64,000 nt of DNA from Tetrapyrgos nigripes (Eukaryota; Basidiomycota; Agaricomycetes; Agaricales; Campanellaceae), in NCBI GenBank assembly GCA_013368315.1, contig JAACJM010000052.1:124001-188000 (forward strand), given 5' to 3'. This document shows positions 45,598 to 57,415 of this stretch, piece after piece. The position numbers and the translations under genes are program-made. The notes under the pieces were generated by a model. That model made no database searches. It saw nothing but the letters and a program-made list of their open reading frames with translations, and was not told the origin of the DNA. Numbering within the stretch: position 1 is the first letter of the stretch; each line of letters opens with the position of its first letter.

Positions 45598-48500
45598 ATG
45601 AGCAAATCCTCGACTGCATCTGCACCAAAGATTCCAACCCCGCTACCTACAAAGTCGGCTTGGTCCAAAGGTCCTCCACAAACCACTTCTTCTTCGCCTC
45701 GTTCCCAATCCCCCGCCCCTCCAAACTCTCCCGCCCCTACTCATTCGCGAAGACCCAGTACTCTTGGTCAAGGAATACCGATTAAGGATGGTGTCAGCGT
45801 GCGCGGCAATAACGTAGGCGCTACAAAAACGAGTGCGTCGCTTTTTTTTTTTTTTTCATTGTCCTTTTCCACCTGCTCATTTCAATCTCCAGGCTCTGTG
45901 GTATCCTTTGGATCCATAGGTGATGCATCGGCTTCCGTATCTTCTTCATCAGCGGCGGCGCCCGCGCACACTGTCAAGTCGCCAGAGGGTGTGAAGACGT
46001 TCGGAACAGTCCCAGCAACTGTTAGCCAGGTTAATGGCAAATCATCCGTCACACCGTCTGCAAAACCATCCTCATCGACAACACCATCCTCCTCTTCGAC
46101 GCCAGCATCGACATCATCTGCGTCGAAATCTACTCCCACACCTCCACCTTCATCCTCAACACCGCCCGCAAAAATAAAGATGGACGTTAAAAGACTATTT
46201 CAGAAAGCTCCATCGTCTTCTTCATCTCACCCTCCTTCAGAATCTTCCTCGTCTGCAGCTGATTCTTCATCAGCACCTCCGCCGCCATCATCGGGGCCAC
46301 CGTCTACCTCTCAAATCGGATCACATCCGTTTCCGTCTTATGGTGGTCCCAATGGCATGCGACCTCCTCAACAACCTCCTCAGTCCAATGCTGGCCCAAT
46401 TCCAGGTCCTCCAAGATCGCCATTCCTGCGGCAGATGAACGCCAATGGAGCTCGTCCTACCAATGGTGCTAATGTGCCTCCTGGACAGCCACACGTTCCT
46501 CCCGCTATGGGCAGTCCGCGTCTCGGTCCCCCGCCTCACGGACAGCCCGGCCCACCCACTAATATGCCACCCAACATGCCACCTAACATGGGACCGCCGC
46601 CAATGCAATGGGGTGGTTACTATGTACGTCTTTTTTCTCTTCGGAAAATATATTAGTTATTGACCAATCACGCAAAATTTAGTATATGCCCGATCCCAAT
46701 TACATGTACCAAGCTCAGTGGGGCGCCTATATGCCTCCACAGCATATGCAACATCACCCTCCTCCACCTGGGACTCCTCATTCGGCCATGTCTCACTCGC
46801 CTCGAAATCCTCCTCCTCCATTGCAAGGCACTCCCGGGACTCCAACTCCCGTTCATGCCCAACCTACCCCGCATACCCCGCATCCTCCTCACCCTGCTCC
46901 ATTAAGTCACTCATCGTCATCTTCCATCAACACCGTATCATCACCTCCACCTACTCCTTCAACGGCTACTTCGTCAATACCTCCTACTAGCGCTCGAATG
47001 AACTCGAATGCTAGTCCATTCATCCCTGGTGCACGGCCAACGTCCAAGATCACCCTCAAGAATCCTGATGGTTCAGATATCAATCTGGATAACTTGAAGC
47101 AAAATCAGACACATCGGTCTTCGCCCAGTATCTCTTCAACGCCGATAACATCTCCAGGTCCTGGATTTGCATCAGGCAGTCCTCGTAGGGCGCCGATCAA
47201 GATTGAGAGCCCTGAGGACAAGAAGAAGAGAGAGGAGAAGGAGAAGGAAGAGTCACGACAGAAGGCTGAGAAGGAACGACAAGAGAAGGAGGCTGTTGCT
47301 AAGAAGAAGGAAGCTGAAGAGAAAGCCAAGAAGGAGAAGGCGGCAGCTGAGGAGAAGGCTAGGAAAGAGAAGGAAGCAGCTGAGAAGAAGGCGGAGGAGG
47401 ACCGTGTAAGGAAAGAAAAGGAGGAAGCCGATCGGTTGGCCAAGGCTGCGGAGGAAGAGAGACGGAGGAAAGAGAAGGAGGCAGAGGAAGAAAGGTCAAG
47501 GAAAGAGAAGGAAGAGGCAGAGAAGAAGGCTAAGGAAGAGGAAGAGCGACTGAAGAAGGAGAAAGAGGAGGCAGAGCGTAAGAAGCGTGAAGAGGAGGAG
47601 GAGAAGGAACGTATTCGAAAGGAGGAAGAGGAAGCAGCTAAGAAGGCTGCTTCTGAGAAAGAGGCCAAGCCCGCAGATGCCGCACCACTAGAGGAGGGCG
47701 AGATTGCTGAATCCAAAGACGTATCAGAGTCGAAGGAGAAGGCAGAGGCCAAGGCAGATGCAAAATCGGAGGACAAGAAGGCGGGTCTTCGGATAGACAC
47801 CGAAGCTCACGTTAGACGTCGTCCTGGCCCTCTAGACCTCTCCACTACCAAGAATATTCCAGCACCTCTTCCCTCTGCTCTGGCGACAGCTCGCAACATT
47901 GATGACCTTGGCCGCGTTCCTTATCCAGAGGGTGTCAAGAGTCCCAGCATTGAGCTCAACGTCAATGCTAAGGATGGTAAATTCAGGTATGCAGTTGTTT
48001 CGTCGTGTCCAATTGTTTATTCACATCTTCGCAATGCAGATACGACCGAGACTTCCTTCTCCAATTCATGTCAATCTGCAAGGAGAAGCCAGATATGCTT
48101 CCGCCATTGGATGCTATTGGTCTCGAACCCGCTGATCAGAGCTCGTACAGCATGGGCCGTTCTGGGTCTCATGGTGGAATACGCCGTCAGGCTTCTGCTG
48201 CTGGAAAGGGAGTCGGTCTCGGCTTCCCTGGTGGGTTCGGCAAAGCCGGCCAATCCAATCCCTTCATGGGCGGCATGGGCAACTTCACCACCCCTCCCAA
48301 GACAAGCGAGGAGCGTTATCAGCTTGCCAATGGTGGACGTCCCATCTCTGTCAGCAGTTCCATGCCATTCCCACCAAACCGTCCTGGTCAGTTGACAAGG
48401 TCAGCCAGTCACGGCGGACCTGGTATGGACACACGTCGTACCAGAAGCAAACGCGGAGACAAACGGGATCCCAACAAGTCGGGTCTATCGCAGCAAACTG

Positions 48501-50520
48501 GACATGGTGCTTCGAATATTGGTCCTGGTGGTGTTCCCCTCGAGCCTGTAGCTCCTTTGCAGGCCACTGCCAACCGTTGGGATCGCAAGGCCCTTGGTAG
48601 CGTTGACCCCGATTCTGCCGAGATTGTTGACCGTAAGGTCAAGTCACTGCTCAACAAGCTCACGATGGAGAGATTCGATTCCATCTCCGACCAGATCATT
48701 GCTTGGGCCAATAAATCCGAGAAGGAGAAGGATGGTCGTACGCTCATCCAGGTTATTCGTCTGGTCTTTGAGAAGGCTACTGATGAGGCAACATGGTCTG
48801 AGATGTATGCTCGCCTTTGTCGGAAGATGATGGAGCAGATTAGCCCCAAGGTGCAGGATGACGGTATCAGGAACCCCGAAGGAAAGCCCATTGCTGGTGG
48901 ACAACTTTTCAGGAAGTACCTGCTCAACAGATGTCAGGAGGATTTCGAGCGTGGTTGGGTAGCCAAGGAAGCTACCGCTGCCGCTGCTGCCAGCAAGGCC
49001 TTGGAGGATCAAGCTGCCAAAGCTGCGAACGAGAAGAAGGGAGATGGCGAGTCTAACGAAGAAGTTGCACTGTACTCGGCCGAGTATTACGCTGCGCAGA
49101 AGGCAAAGCGTCAAGGTCTCGGTCTCATCAAGTTCATTGGTGAACTCTTCAAGCTGCAGATGTTGACGGAGCGTATCATGCACGAGTGTGTGAAGAAGCT
49201 TCTTGGCAACGTCGAGAACCCTGAAGAAGAAGAAATAGAATCCCTTTGCAAACTGCTTACTACTGTTGGTCAAATTTTGGACACCAACAAGGCACGGGCG
49301 CATATGGATGTGTACTTCTCCAGAATGAAGGAACTTACCAAGAGTCTTAACGTCACCTCGAGAATGCAATTCATGCTACAGGTAAGCACGTTCTTCGTTT
49401 ATCCTCACTCATTTATTCAACATGTGATATACAGGATGTGATTGAACTTCGCGACCGGAAATGGGTATCCAGGAACGCCGTTGCTGCTCCTACAACGATC
49501 GCCAAGGTTCATGAAGCGGTAAGCACAATTCTCAGTGAAAGCGAATTCTCATTCCTGACTGTACTTGTAACCTAGGCCGCGAAAGATAGAGCTGCCGCAG
49601 AGAAGGAATCGCTTCAACGACAAATGACTATGTCTCGAGGTGGTTCACGTCGTGGTGCTGAGCGTTCAGAGCCCCAGCAGACCAATGCTGATGGCTGGGC
49701 TGTCGCCGGTGGAAATGCTCCTCGTCCTCCACCCAAAGCCGGCGATCTTTCCAACTTTGGAAAGATAACCAAGGGTGGACCAATAACCTTTGGCCCCAGC
49801 AGCGTCTTTGCCGGTGGCAAGAAGGAAAGCAAACGTGAATCGATATCTCGCACGAACTCGAATGCCAATATGTTCCAAATGCTTCAGAACGTTGACCCTA
49901 GTGCCGAACCCCCTACTACTAAGAGTAGTCGCCCTCCGAGCCGTAAACCTAGTGTTGATCTTGGTTCTGGAACTCCAGAAGCTCCTCCTCAACGCAGGAA
50001 AATCGTCCTTCAACCTCGCTCGAAACCGCGTGAGCAGGATACAGGCCCGTCCCGACAAACGTCTGATAACGAATCTGATGAAGAAGTCACGGAAGAGCCC
50101 GAGCAGGAGATGTCCGAAGAAGAGGCCAAGAAGAAGATTGAGGAGGACTCTAAGGAATTCTTTGGTGTCAGGAATCTCGACGAAGCGGAGGTTTACTTCT
50201 CGAAATTGTCCTCGATACATCATCATCGCCTTGTTGACAAGCTTGTGTCAATGGCGATCGAATCGAAGGAAGCCGACGCACAACTGGTCTCTCAACTCTT
50301 TGAGCGGGCTGTGTCGAAGAATCTGTGTTCCTCAACGGCGTTGGAGGAAGGTTTCCTAGGCATTGCCGAGTTTTTGGACGACATTGCCATTGATGCGCCT
50401 AAAGCACCCAACCTGCTGGCCATCATGATGAAAGGCGCTGCATTCAGCGAGGAACAGCGGACACGTATAGCGTCTAAATCCGAGGAGAATGGTAGCCAAC
50501 TTTTGACACTCTTATCATAG
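45598..50520 (+). CDS. TIF4631: Eukaryotic translation initiation factor 4 gamma (eIF4G)
   Basis: Six exons (45598-45832, 45893-46623, 46683-47986, 48040-49381, 49435-49518, 49576-50520) sum exactly to 1546 residues. The N-terminal third is Ser/Pro/Gly-rich and disordered. A long charged helix (EKKAKEE.. repeats, about 47210-47670) follows, then the eIF4E-binding site YDRDFLLQF, a YX4L-phi match just after the fourth exon starts. The MIF4G domain spans RKVKSLLNKLTMERFDSISD to NVTSRMQFMLQDVIELRDRK and binds eIF4A. The C-terminus has an acidic linker and an MA3-like helical end (EVYFSKLSSIHHHRLVDKLV, then LFERAVSKNL). It bridges cap-binding eIF4E, helicase eIF4A and the 43S complex. Intron 1 contains a T16 run. 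Confidence 0.95.
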
Positions 50521-51014
50521 ACCGTATATTATTATCTTGCATTTTGTCTTCCACTATGTTATTACTCTTTCCTCATTGTTTTATAGGTATCTCTGTCTCG
50601 TCCTCTCTGTGTTACTGATATCCCTCGACACTGGCATGTTTTCCATTCGTTTCTTTCCTTACATCTTGTGCTGCGCAGATATACGTTTACAGTAAAGTCG
50701 TAGTGTACTTCACTTTTTTACAGAAATGATACGTCTCTGGCAGGGAGACATGACCCCAAGACAACTTTACTTGAGTGACACCCAAAGAATTCGAGTGGGT
50801 ATGGCGGTGGGGCCTTTGGACGGTTGAAGGCGTTGACCCCTAAAAAACGCGAGCGGGTATGGCTATGAAACCGTTGAAGGGTCAAATGCGTTATCTGCCA
50901 TAGCTTCCGGAACCAAATACTCTTCTATTCCAACGCCATCACTATCTCACCGTCTTGTTCTTTTTCTCTCCCCCGCCAGCACCACACAATCGCTGAGCCC
51001 TGGTCGCACAACGG
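50521..51014. other. Intergenic region between eIF4G and TRK genes
   Basis: About 490 bp. Two related words (GAGTGGGTATGGCGGTGGGG.. and GAGCGGGTATGGCTATGAAA.., near 50795 and 50851) form a diverged short direct repeat upstream of the TRK start. A CT-rich leader (TTCTTTTTCTCTCCCCC near 50958) precedes the ATG. Confidence 0.45.
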
Positions 51015-54000
51015 ATGCCCACTCACTTTTGGAGAAGAATCAGGAAACACCTCAACTTTTATCGGATCCATATCATCTTTTTGTGAGCTGTTTTTGCCAT
51101 TGCATCAGACTGTTCCATTCATAGCCCAGTTGGGATATAGCACATTCACGCCTCTTTTTTTCTCTGCCATCTTCTATGCTAGCAATGGCGCCGTCCACAT
51201 CTCGTATATCGACGCACTCTTCAACTGTGTCAGCGCGATGACAGTGTGTGGGCTAGCATCGGTGGATCTCAGCTCTTTGACTACATGGCAGCAAGTCGTT
51301 TTGTTCATACAAATGTGCTTGGGGAGTCCGGTGTGTGGCTTGAGCTTGTTCGACATGACCGTCTACTCACTCTGGCTCATAGGTCGTAGTTGCTTGGGTG
51401 ACGGTATACCTCAGAAAGTGCGTCTTTGGTCTGCATTTAACGTTGCATCAGCGAGCTGATTGAGAATGAACAGATACTACTTTGAGAAAAAATTCGAACA
51501 TGTCATTCAAGCATCATTGAATCCAGAGGCTGATGGTGAAGGAGGATTCTCTCTCTCTCGGACATGGACAAATCTATTCAAAAGAAAAGGAAAGGATGTT
51601 GCTCATCCAGACGACATAGAGGAGCGCTCGGAGAAGAAAAGCGGTTCAAAAAAGCTGAGGACTGACATGATTCGCAGAATGGATGACGCTCCAAAGCTGG
51701 TGAACCCCAGTGGCTGGATCAGTGAAGGAGACCGTATTCCAATCCAGGAGTACAGTCCGGCTCGATCAAACTCCAACTTGGATCATAATCGCCATCTATC
51801 CTTTGCCGAACCATCACCAGAGCGACGCTCTTCGCAGACAGTGGAAACAGTAGACGATTTACCCAGGAAGTATGCAACTTTCCTTTGTCAGGCCGACGCC
51901 CTCTCATTATTTTTACAGGTCTCGTCGACTCTCTGATCCTGGTACACCTTCGCGGCCCTCGACGCCCATAAACAACCCTCGTATGTGACTCGTTTTCTTG
52001 CTTATAGTTGCATTCCGGTCTCACAAATGTATAGAGGTTCCCATGCATAGGTATGACACTCTTGGGGCCACATCAAGAACACCATTTGGTCGCACCCAGA
52101 CGGTTGAGTTTAGCACTACTCTTCCGCGCCGAAGGGCCCGTATAGATACCCTTCAAAACTCTGAAGGAGTTCCGCCGAGGCTCGCAACTGTGGATTCTGA
52201 GGAGAGGAGTGAGTGCCTCGTGAGCTGTGCGGCGTACCATCATTCATTAAATTTTTAGGATCTTCTCGTCGCATGTCGAGTGCTTCCCGACCGCAGCTAG
52301 CGATGCACCCAACTACGCACACATACAATACCTACAAATCAACTCGAAGCACCAAACACTCTGGTTTTGGAGGATTTCCGATGCCTCATGAGATTATCCA
52401 CTCAGTCGTCAGAAATTTTTTTCCCAAGGTCAAACGTCAGCTGTCTGTTACGGCAACCATTCCACGGACAACTACTATCGTTTCCCAACATGGAGATACA
52501 GTTCCTCCGCCAGGTGCAAAAGTGGTGCCGTACATTTCTTTTGATGCTGTCGTGGGGAGGAATTCAGCCTTTCAAATGCTGTCGAGTGAGCAGATAGAAG
52601 AACTGGGAGGTGTGGAATATCGTGCTCTGAATGCTCTGTTATGGATTGTCGCCGGGGTGAGTGTCAGCTGGTCTCTCTTTCGTATCTTCGCTGAGTTCAT
52701 TTCAGTACCACATAGGCGTGCAACTGGTGTCATATGTGGTTATTGCACCATACATATCAACGAACCGATGGAAAGATGATTTCGTGCCACCAGCATTACA
52801 CAAAAAAGTAGCTTCCCCATGGTACGTATAACTCTGGTGAGGATGAGAATTCTCATTCAAAACTGCGCAGGTTTGCCCTTTTCCAAGTGGTGTCATCTTA
52901 CACAAACACTGGCATGTCTCTCGTGGATACCTCTATGGTCCCTTTTCAAAAGGCATACCCAATGATTATCTTCATGGCGTTTCTCATCGTCGCTGGTAAC
53001 ACTGGTTTTGTGAGTGCTTCTATATTTAGCTTTCCTGGTCGTCCTGATGTTCAACTGCGTTCGCAGCCCGTACTGTACGTATCTTAACTTGCATAAAGAT
53101 GACTACCCTCTAATTTTGGCCCGCTATCAGCCTTCGTTTGACAATGTATGTCTGGTAATCGTCGGGCGTAGTCGATTCTGACTTCCCTCAATCGTTAGAT
53201 GGCTTCTTAGCAAAGTGGTTCCAGCTTCCTCGCGTATACATGAAACATTGCATTTCCTGCTGGACCATCCTCGCCGGTGTTTCATCTATTTGTTCCCATC
53301 TCACCAGACTTGGTTCCTCCTCACAGTGGTCATGAGTCTGAAGTATGCTGTCTTTCATTTGCTGTCTGAGATTGGATGAATACTGATGATTTTGCTGAAG
53401 CCTGACCGATTGGTTTTTCTTCATGGTCTTGGATATTGGAACTCCCGCTATCGACTCGATTTCAATAGGAACTAGATTCGCGATTGGATTGTTGCAGGCA
53501 TGTGCAGTTCGTGCTGCTGGCTTTGGGACCGTTGCGCTGTCTGCTCTTGCTCCTGCTGTCAAGTCAGTGGTCTTCTCCATCAGGCTGCGGCAACATATAT
53601 GCTCACATTGTTCTGGTTATTTTTCAGAGTGCTATACACGATTATGATGTATGTCAGCGTCTGTAAGTTGGGACTTCTTCCTTCATGTCGTCTTCTAACT
53701 CATTTGCTTCCGTGCAGATCCCATCGCAATGAGGCAAGGAAATTTCACGTCTTTGAAATCTTGTCAGTAACTAATGATTGCTTCTAGTGTGCGATCTACC
53801 AACGTCTACGAGGAACAATCTCTCGGTGTCTTCAGAGATGGGGAGGAGGAGGATGAACATGAGTTTCAAGCTACCGGTAGTCGTGTCACTGTGTGGAGTC
53901 GCTACTTGGCCATGCATGCGCGAAAGCAACTTTCGTTTGGTAATTTCAGGTTGTTGCAGCCGATAGTATTCAGGCTCTGATATCCTTTCGAACAGATATG

Positions 54001-54666
54001 TGGTGGCTAGGTCTAGCGCTTTTCCTGGTCTGTATAATTGAGGTATGGTGCCATTGCGTATTCGGCTTGCTTCCGTACTGAACATGTCTACCAGCGACAT
54101 AATCTGGATGACGAAAGTAGCGCTGTCTGGTTCAACATCTTCACTATAGGTTAGTCCTGCCGACCTACGATGACCTCTTCGCTGACGAAACTCCTTTTAG
54201 TATTTGAGCTGGTCTCAGCGTATGGCACTGTCGGTTTGAGCTTGGGTTTACCTACCGTGAGAAAAGTCCCTCTTCCATCCGTGCTCCTCTCTCACCTCTC
54301 ACCTCCCTCATACCACAGGCCAATTACTCGTTCTCTGGAGCCTTGAGGCCTTTGTCCAAGCTCATTATTTGCCTAGTGATGTTAAGAGGTCGTCACAGAG
54401 GACTTCCTGTCGCAATCGACCGCGCTGTGATGCTTCCCATGGAGTTTAAGCAGTTTGACGAAAACGACGACACCTTCAGCTTCAGTCGGTACAACGATAC
54501 TACCGACACTCACATCGGTCACAGCAGCGCAAGTGCGAGTGGAAACGCTCTCAGTGGAAAGCCTTCCGAGACCAGCGGGTTGTCAAATGGGCATGGACAT
54601 TCGAGTGAACCTTTGGCTGATGATGGTGCTCATGGTGATGCTGCACAAAGAGAGAAATGGCATTAG
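51015..54666 (+). CDS. TRK1: High-affinity potassium transporter of the TRK family
   Basis: This is a many-exon gene. The first exons (51015-51082, 51141-51330, 51383-51417, from 51474) encode LNFYRIHIIFFTFTPLFFSA, then the first pore loop SAMTVCGLASVDLSSLTTWQ and VVVAWVTVYLRKYYFEKKFE. A long charged cytoplasmic loop (about 51500-52600) follows. Later blocks are FQVVSSYTNTGMSLVDTSMV (second pore loop), FFFMVLDIGTPAIDSISIGT and QACAVRAAGFGTVALSAL (third), FELVSAYGTVGLSLGLPTAN (fourth), and the end PLSKLIICLVMLRGRHRGLP. Four pore loops with Gly filter residues and the final RGRHRGLP are diagnostic for fungal Trk. It imports K+ across the plasma membrane. The C-terminal tail is polar and His/Ser-rich. 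Confidence 0.93.
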
Positions 54667-54953
54667 ATGATTCGACACAAACATACTATCACGATCTTGA
54701 TGATTCTTGATTCCATGAACGATATTTAGATTTGTAGATTCGGGTCCTGGTGGTTTATTGGTATTGTATTTTAATTTCTTATGTGTACCTTTTAGTTCGG
54801 GACTTTTCACATTACATTATTCGTATTTGTTTCTTCAATTCTCAATACTTAGTAAGTAGCAGTGTTTCTAGTATCTTCCTTATTTCTATTCCAAACAAGA
54901 TTTTATTCTCGAGTTGAGTAACCTCCCAGACATGCCCAAAAAGGCAATACAAC
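54667..54953. other. Intergenic region between TRK and PPM1
   Basis: A short plus-to-plus spacer of 287 bp that is AT-rich near 54760-54860, consistent with the 3' untranslated region of TRK. No other feature is seen. Confidence 0.4.
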
Positions 54954-56228
54954 ATGTTTCCTCCTCCTACCAAGCCGCAGGACGCGGACGGTTCAATACG
55001 TTTGACCGACAATGATGCAGCTCTGGCAAGGCTGTCCGCTGTTCAGAAAAACTATCTCTCAGACCTATTCATTCGCTTCTTGGTCCCTCGGCCACACCTC
55101 CAAGCTCCTCGTCCACCTCTAATCAACATCGGGACATTCGTACGAACTACTGCAATCGACGACCTGGTACATCAATGGCTCTCGTTGTCATCCAATGCTG
55201 GCAAGAAATGCCAGATCGTCAGTCTAGGAGCCGGTAGCGACACTAGATTCTGGCGTCTTGCGGTAAGTTTCTTTTGGACCTGTATGTGTTGGAAGCAATC
55301 ATCGAGCGTTTTATCTTAGGAAGACAGGTCCTCTGAAGGATCAAATCTCAGCCTACATGGAGCTTGATTTTCCAGAAGTCACTACGAAAAAAGCTATGGC
55401 TATCAAGAAGAGTAAGGATCTGAGTGCAGTTCTCGGTGATCCCAATGATATCAAGCTTGGTGAGTCCTAGTAATTTCACGTGCCAAACATATGCTAATCT
55501 GAATTGCAATGTTCAGCTCAAGGTGGCATATGCCTCCACGCACCAAAGTATCATCTGTTAGGAACAGATTTGAGAAAACCAATGTCTGAAAATCTGGGAC
55601 CTCTTGTATCAGAAACGACGCCATTACTTGACCCATCACTTCCGACACTCATACTCTCCGAATGTGTACTGTGCTACATGTCAGTGGCAGAGTCGTCCGC
55701 TGTCCTTCAGTGGTTCAGAGAGTACTTTAAGAATTCGGTTCTCGGATGTGTTGTATACGAGATGTTTGGGTTGGAGGATGCTTTCGGTAGGGTTATGGTG
55801 AATAATTTGAAGGTGTGGTTTTTTCTTCGTTTTCATCATGAAGGCTAACGTTTTATCGTTTAGTCTCGTAATGTCACCCTGCCCGGTGCAGAATATTCTT
55901 CAGATGTGAATGTTCTTCCAAAGAGATATCTCGATATTGGATTCACTACATCGCGCGCTCTGACATTGCGTGAGATACGAAGAGCTTACGTCGAGCCTGA
56001 GGAATTGGAACGGTGAGTTTCTGCTACATACATTAGGACTCAGTCGACTGACTGACATTTGGCATCAGAATCTCAGGCTTGGAAATGCTGGATGAGGTGG
56101 AAGAGCTAGATTTGGTGTTACAGCACTATGCTATCATTTCCTCTCTAGCCGTCTCAAGCCAGGAAGGATTGAGTCTCTGGGAGCAGTGGGGGCTGAGAGT
56201 CAAAGAACGGAAGTCTGAAGATGATTGA
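54954..56228 (+). CDS. PPM1: Leucine carboxyl methyltransferase 1 (PP2A methyltransferase)
   Basis: Five exons (54954-55262, 55324-55459, 55517-55812, 55864-56012, 56069-56228) sum exactly to 349 residues, normal for fungal Ppm1. The S-adenosylmethionine site is seen as INIGTFVRTTAIDDLVHQWL followed by QIVSLGAGSDTRFWRL. MELDFPEV and LILSECVLCYMSVAESSAVL (acidic/adenine-binding loops) follow, then VVYEMFGLEDAFGRVMVNNL and the LEMLDEVEELDLVLQHYAI end. It methylates the C-terminal Leu of the PP2A catalytic subunit in the cytosol, which controls holoenzyme assembly. The acceptor of exon 2 (..GGAAG/ACAGG) was chosen for frame. Confidence 0.93.
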
Positions 56229-56268
56229 CCTGAAGGGTTTGCGGATGTGTATGATGAGAATGTAATTC

Positions 56269-56502
56269 CTAGTCTGATTCCTTGCTCCTTCTGTTTGCCG
56301 GCTTGCCCTCTTCCGCTGCGTCTTTTTCCACAGCTAGTCGCTCCTGGGCATTCATTGCTTCTTGCACTACCTTTAAGGCTGAAGTGATCGTCAGCTTCCT
56401 TCTATCAGATATGGTCCTGGTCCGGGTAATGCACTCCTTTCTACTGTAAAAGATGCCCGCACAGCCACTGCAAACCCACTCCTTCTCCTCTTCTCTCTGC
56501 AT
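56269..56502 (-). CDS. Small CxxC protein of unknown function
   Basis: This 77-residue frame begins MQREEEKEWVCSGCAGIFYS and ends with a Lys/Glu-rich helix. A CxxC pair plus a third Cys (KECITRTR) suggests a metal site. It is convergent with PPM1, whose stop lies 40 bp away, and the overlap of untranslated regions is likely. I do not recognise the family. The clean single-exon frame, charged helical tail and position in a compact block favour a real gene, but it could be chance. Confidence 0.45.
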   Translation of the reverse strand: MQREEEKEWVCSGCAGIFYSRKECITRTRTISDRRKLTITSALKVVQEAMNAQERLAVEKDAAEEGKPANRRSKESD

Positions 56503-57415
56503 TTTTAACGTCGCGTCTACGCGGCACCCCCGACTCCGACCAGTGTTTGTGCTTAATGGTAAACTACTTCGTTGTGACTGATCCTAGTTGTAAATAGCAT
56601 TGAGTTCTCACTGTACACTCTTCTAGGTGAGAATGAAAACAAATTTGAATGAAGTTAGCAGCCTGAACGCTTAAGAGCTAATGTGTTGCGTCCCGACCGG
56701 TCTCTGGGACAAAAGATCTGCATAAAAGATATTCCAGTCTCAATTGAAGTTGCCTAATTCGCGTTGAATTGTAGAACGTGGTATGGTAGAGAGTAGAGCC
56801 ACTTTGTCTAGTAAGAGTTGAGCGACGGTCTTTGCACAAACGGATTTATCTTGCTTATTTGGTGTAGGATTGTTGCAGAATTGTCTAGATCTATAGTAAT
56901 GAAGTTGGAACAGGTTCAATGCAGGCAGCTTTTGAAAGATAGCAATGTAGCTTTGAATTGATAGCGACAGAATACGGGGGCAAATACTCGCAGCGCGACG
57001 AAGGGAGTCGGCGACAGTTATAGTGGTGAAGGAAAAGTGGAAAGGAACGACGTGGAACAGTCGTTTCCTTCGGTCGGAGCCCTTTTGACGCAATCTTCGA
57101 ATCAGGTCATAATATTTGTATCTTATCTTGCGTCTCAGGACATGCTACAGGAAGTTCTTTCTTGGCGTTTCCATGTCACTTTCTATGCATGCGTAGAGTG
57201 CTGTACATCGTCATTAGGAGATTTTATTTCAACTATCGATCACGCAGCCTTCAAACAAGGGATGATTGGTCTGTATGAGCCTCCGTCTGACGACCCTGAA
57301 AGATGAGCATAATTAGGTTGATAATTCGATAATTACTGTTCCATGAAGAATCCTCTACTACCCGCATATAATGATACAAACCACCAGATTACGATTCTAA
57401 AACCCAAGTTAGGTA
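56503..57415. other. Intergenic region between the small CxxC gene and PAC1
   Basis: A 117-codon minus-strand frame (56740-57093) lacks similarity and coding character. Otherwise nothing is recognisable. The right part is the 3' untranslated region of PAC1 and the left part may be the promoter of the small CxxC gene. Confidence 0.4.

Noticed and set aside
47105..47800. 231-codon minus-strand Ser/Phe-rich frame
   Set aside because: It is the complement of the eIF4G Lys/Glu helix. The sense strand carries the conserved protein.
48644..49369. 241-codon minus-strand frame
   Set aside because: It is antisense to the eIF4G MIF4G domain, which fixes the coding strand.
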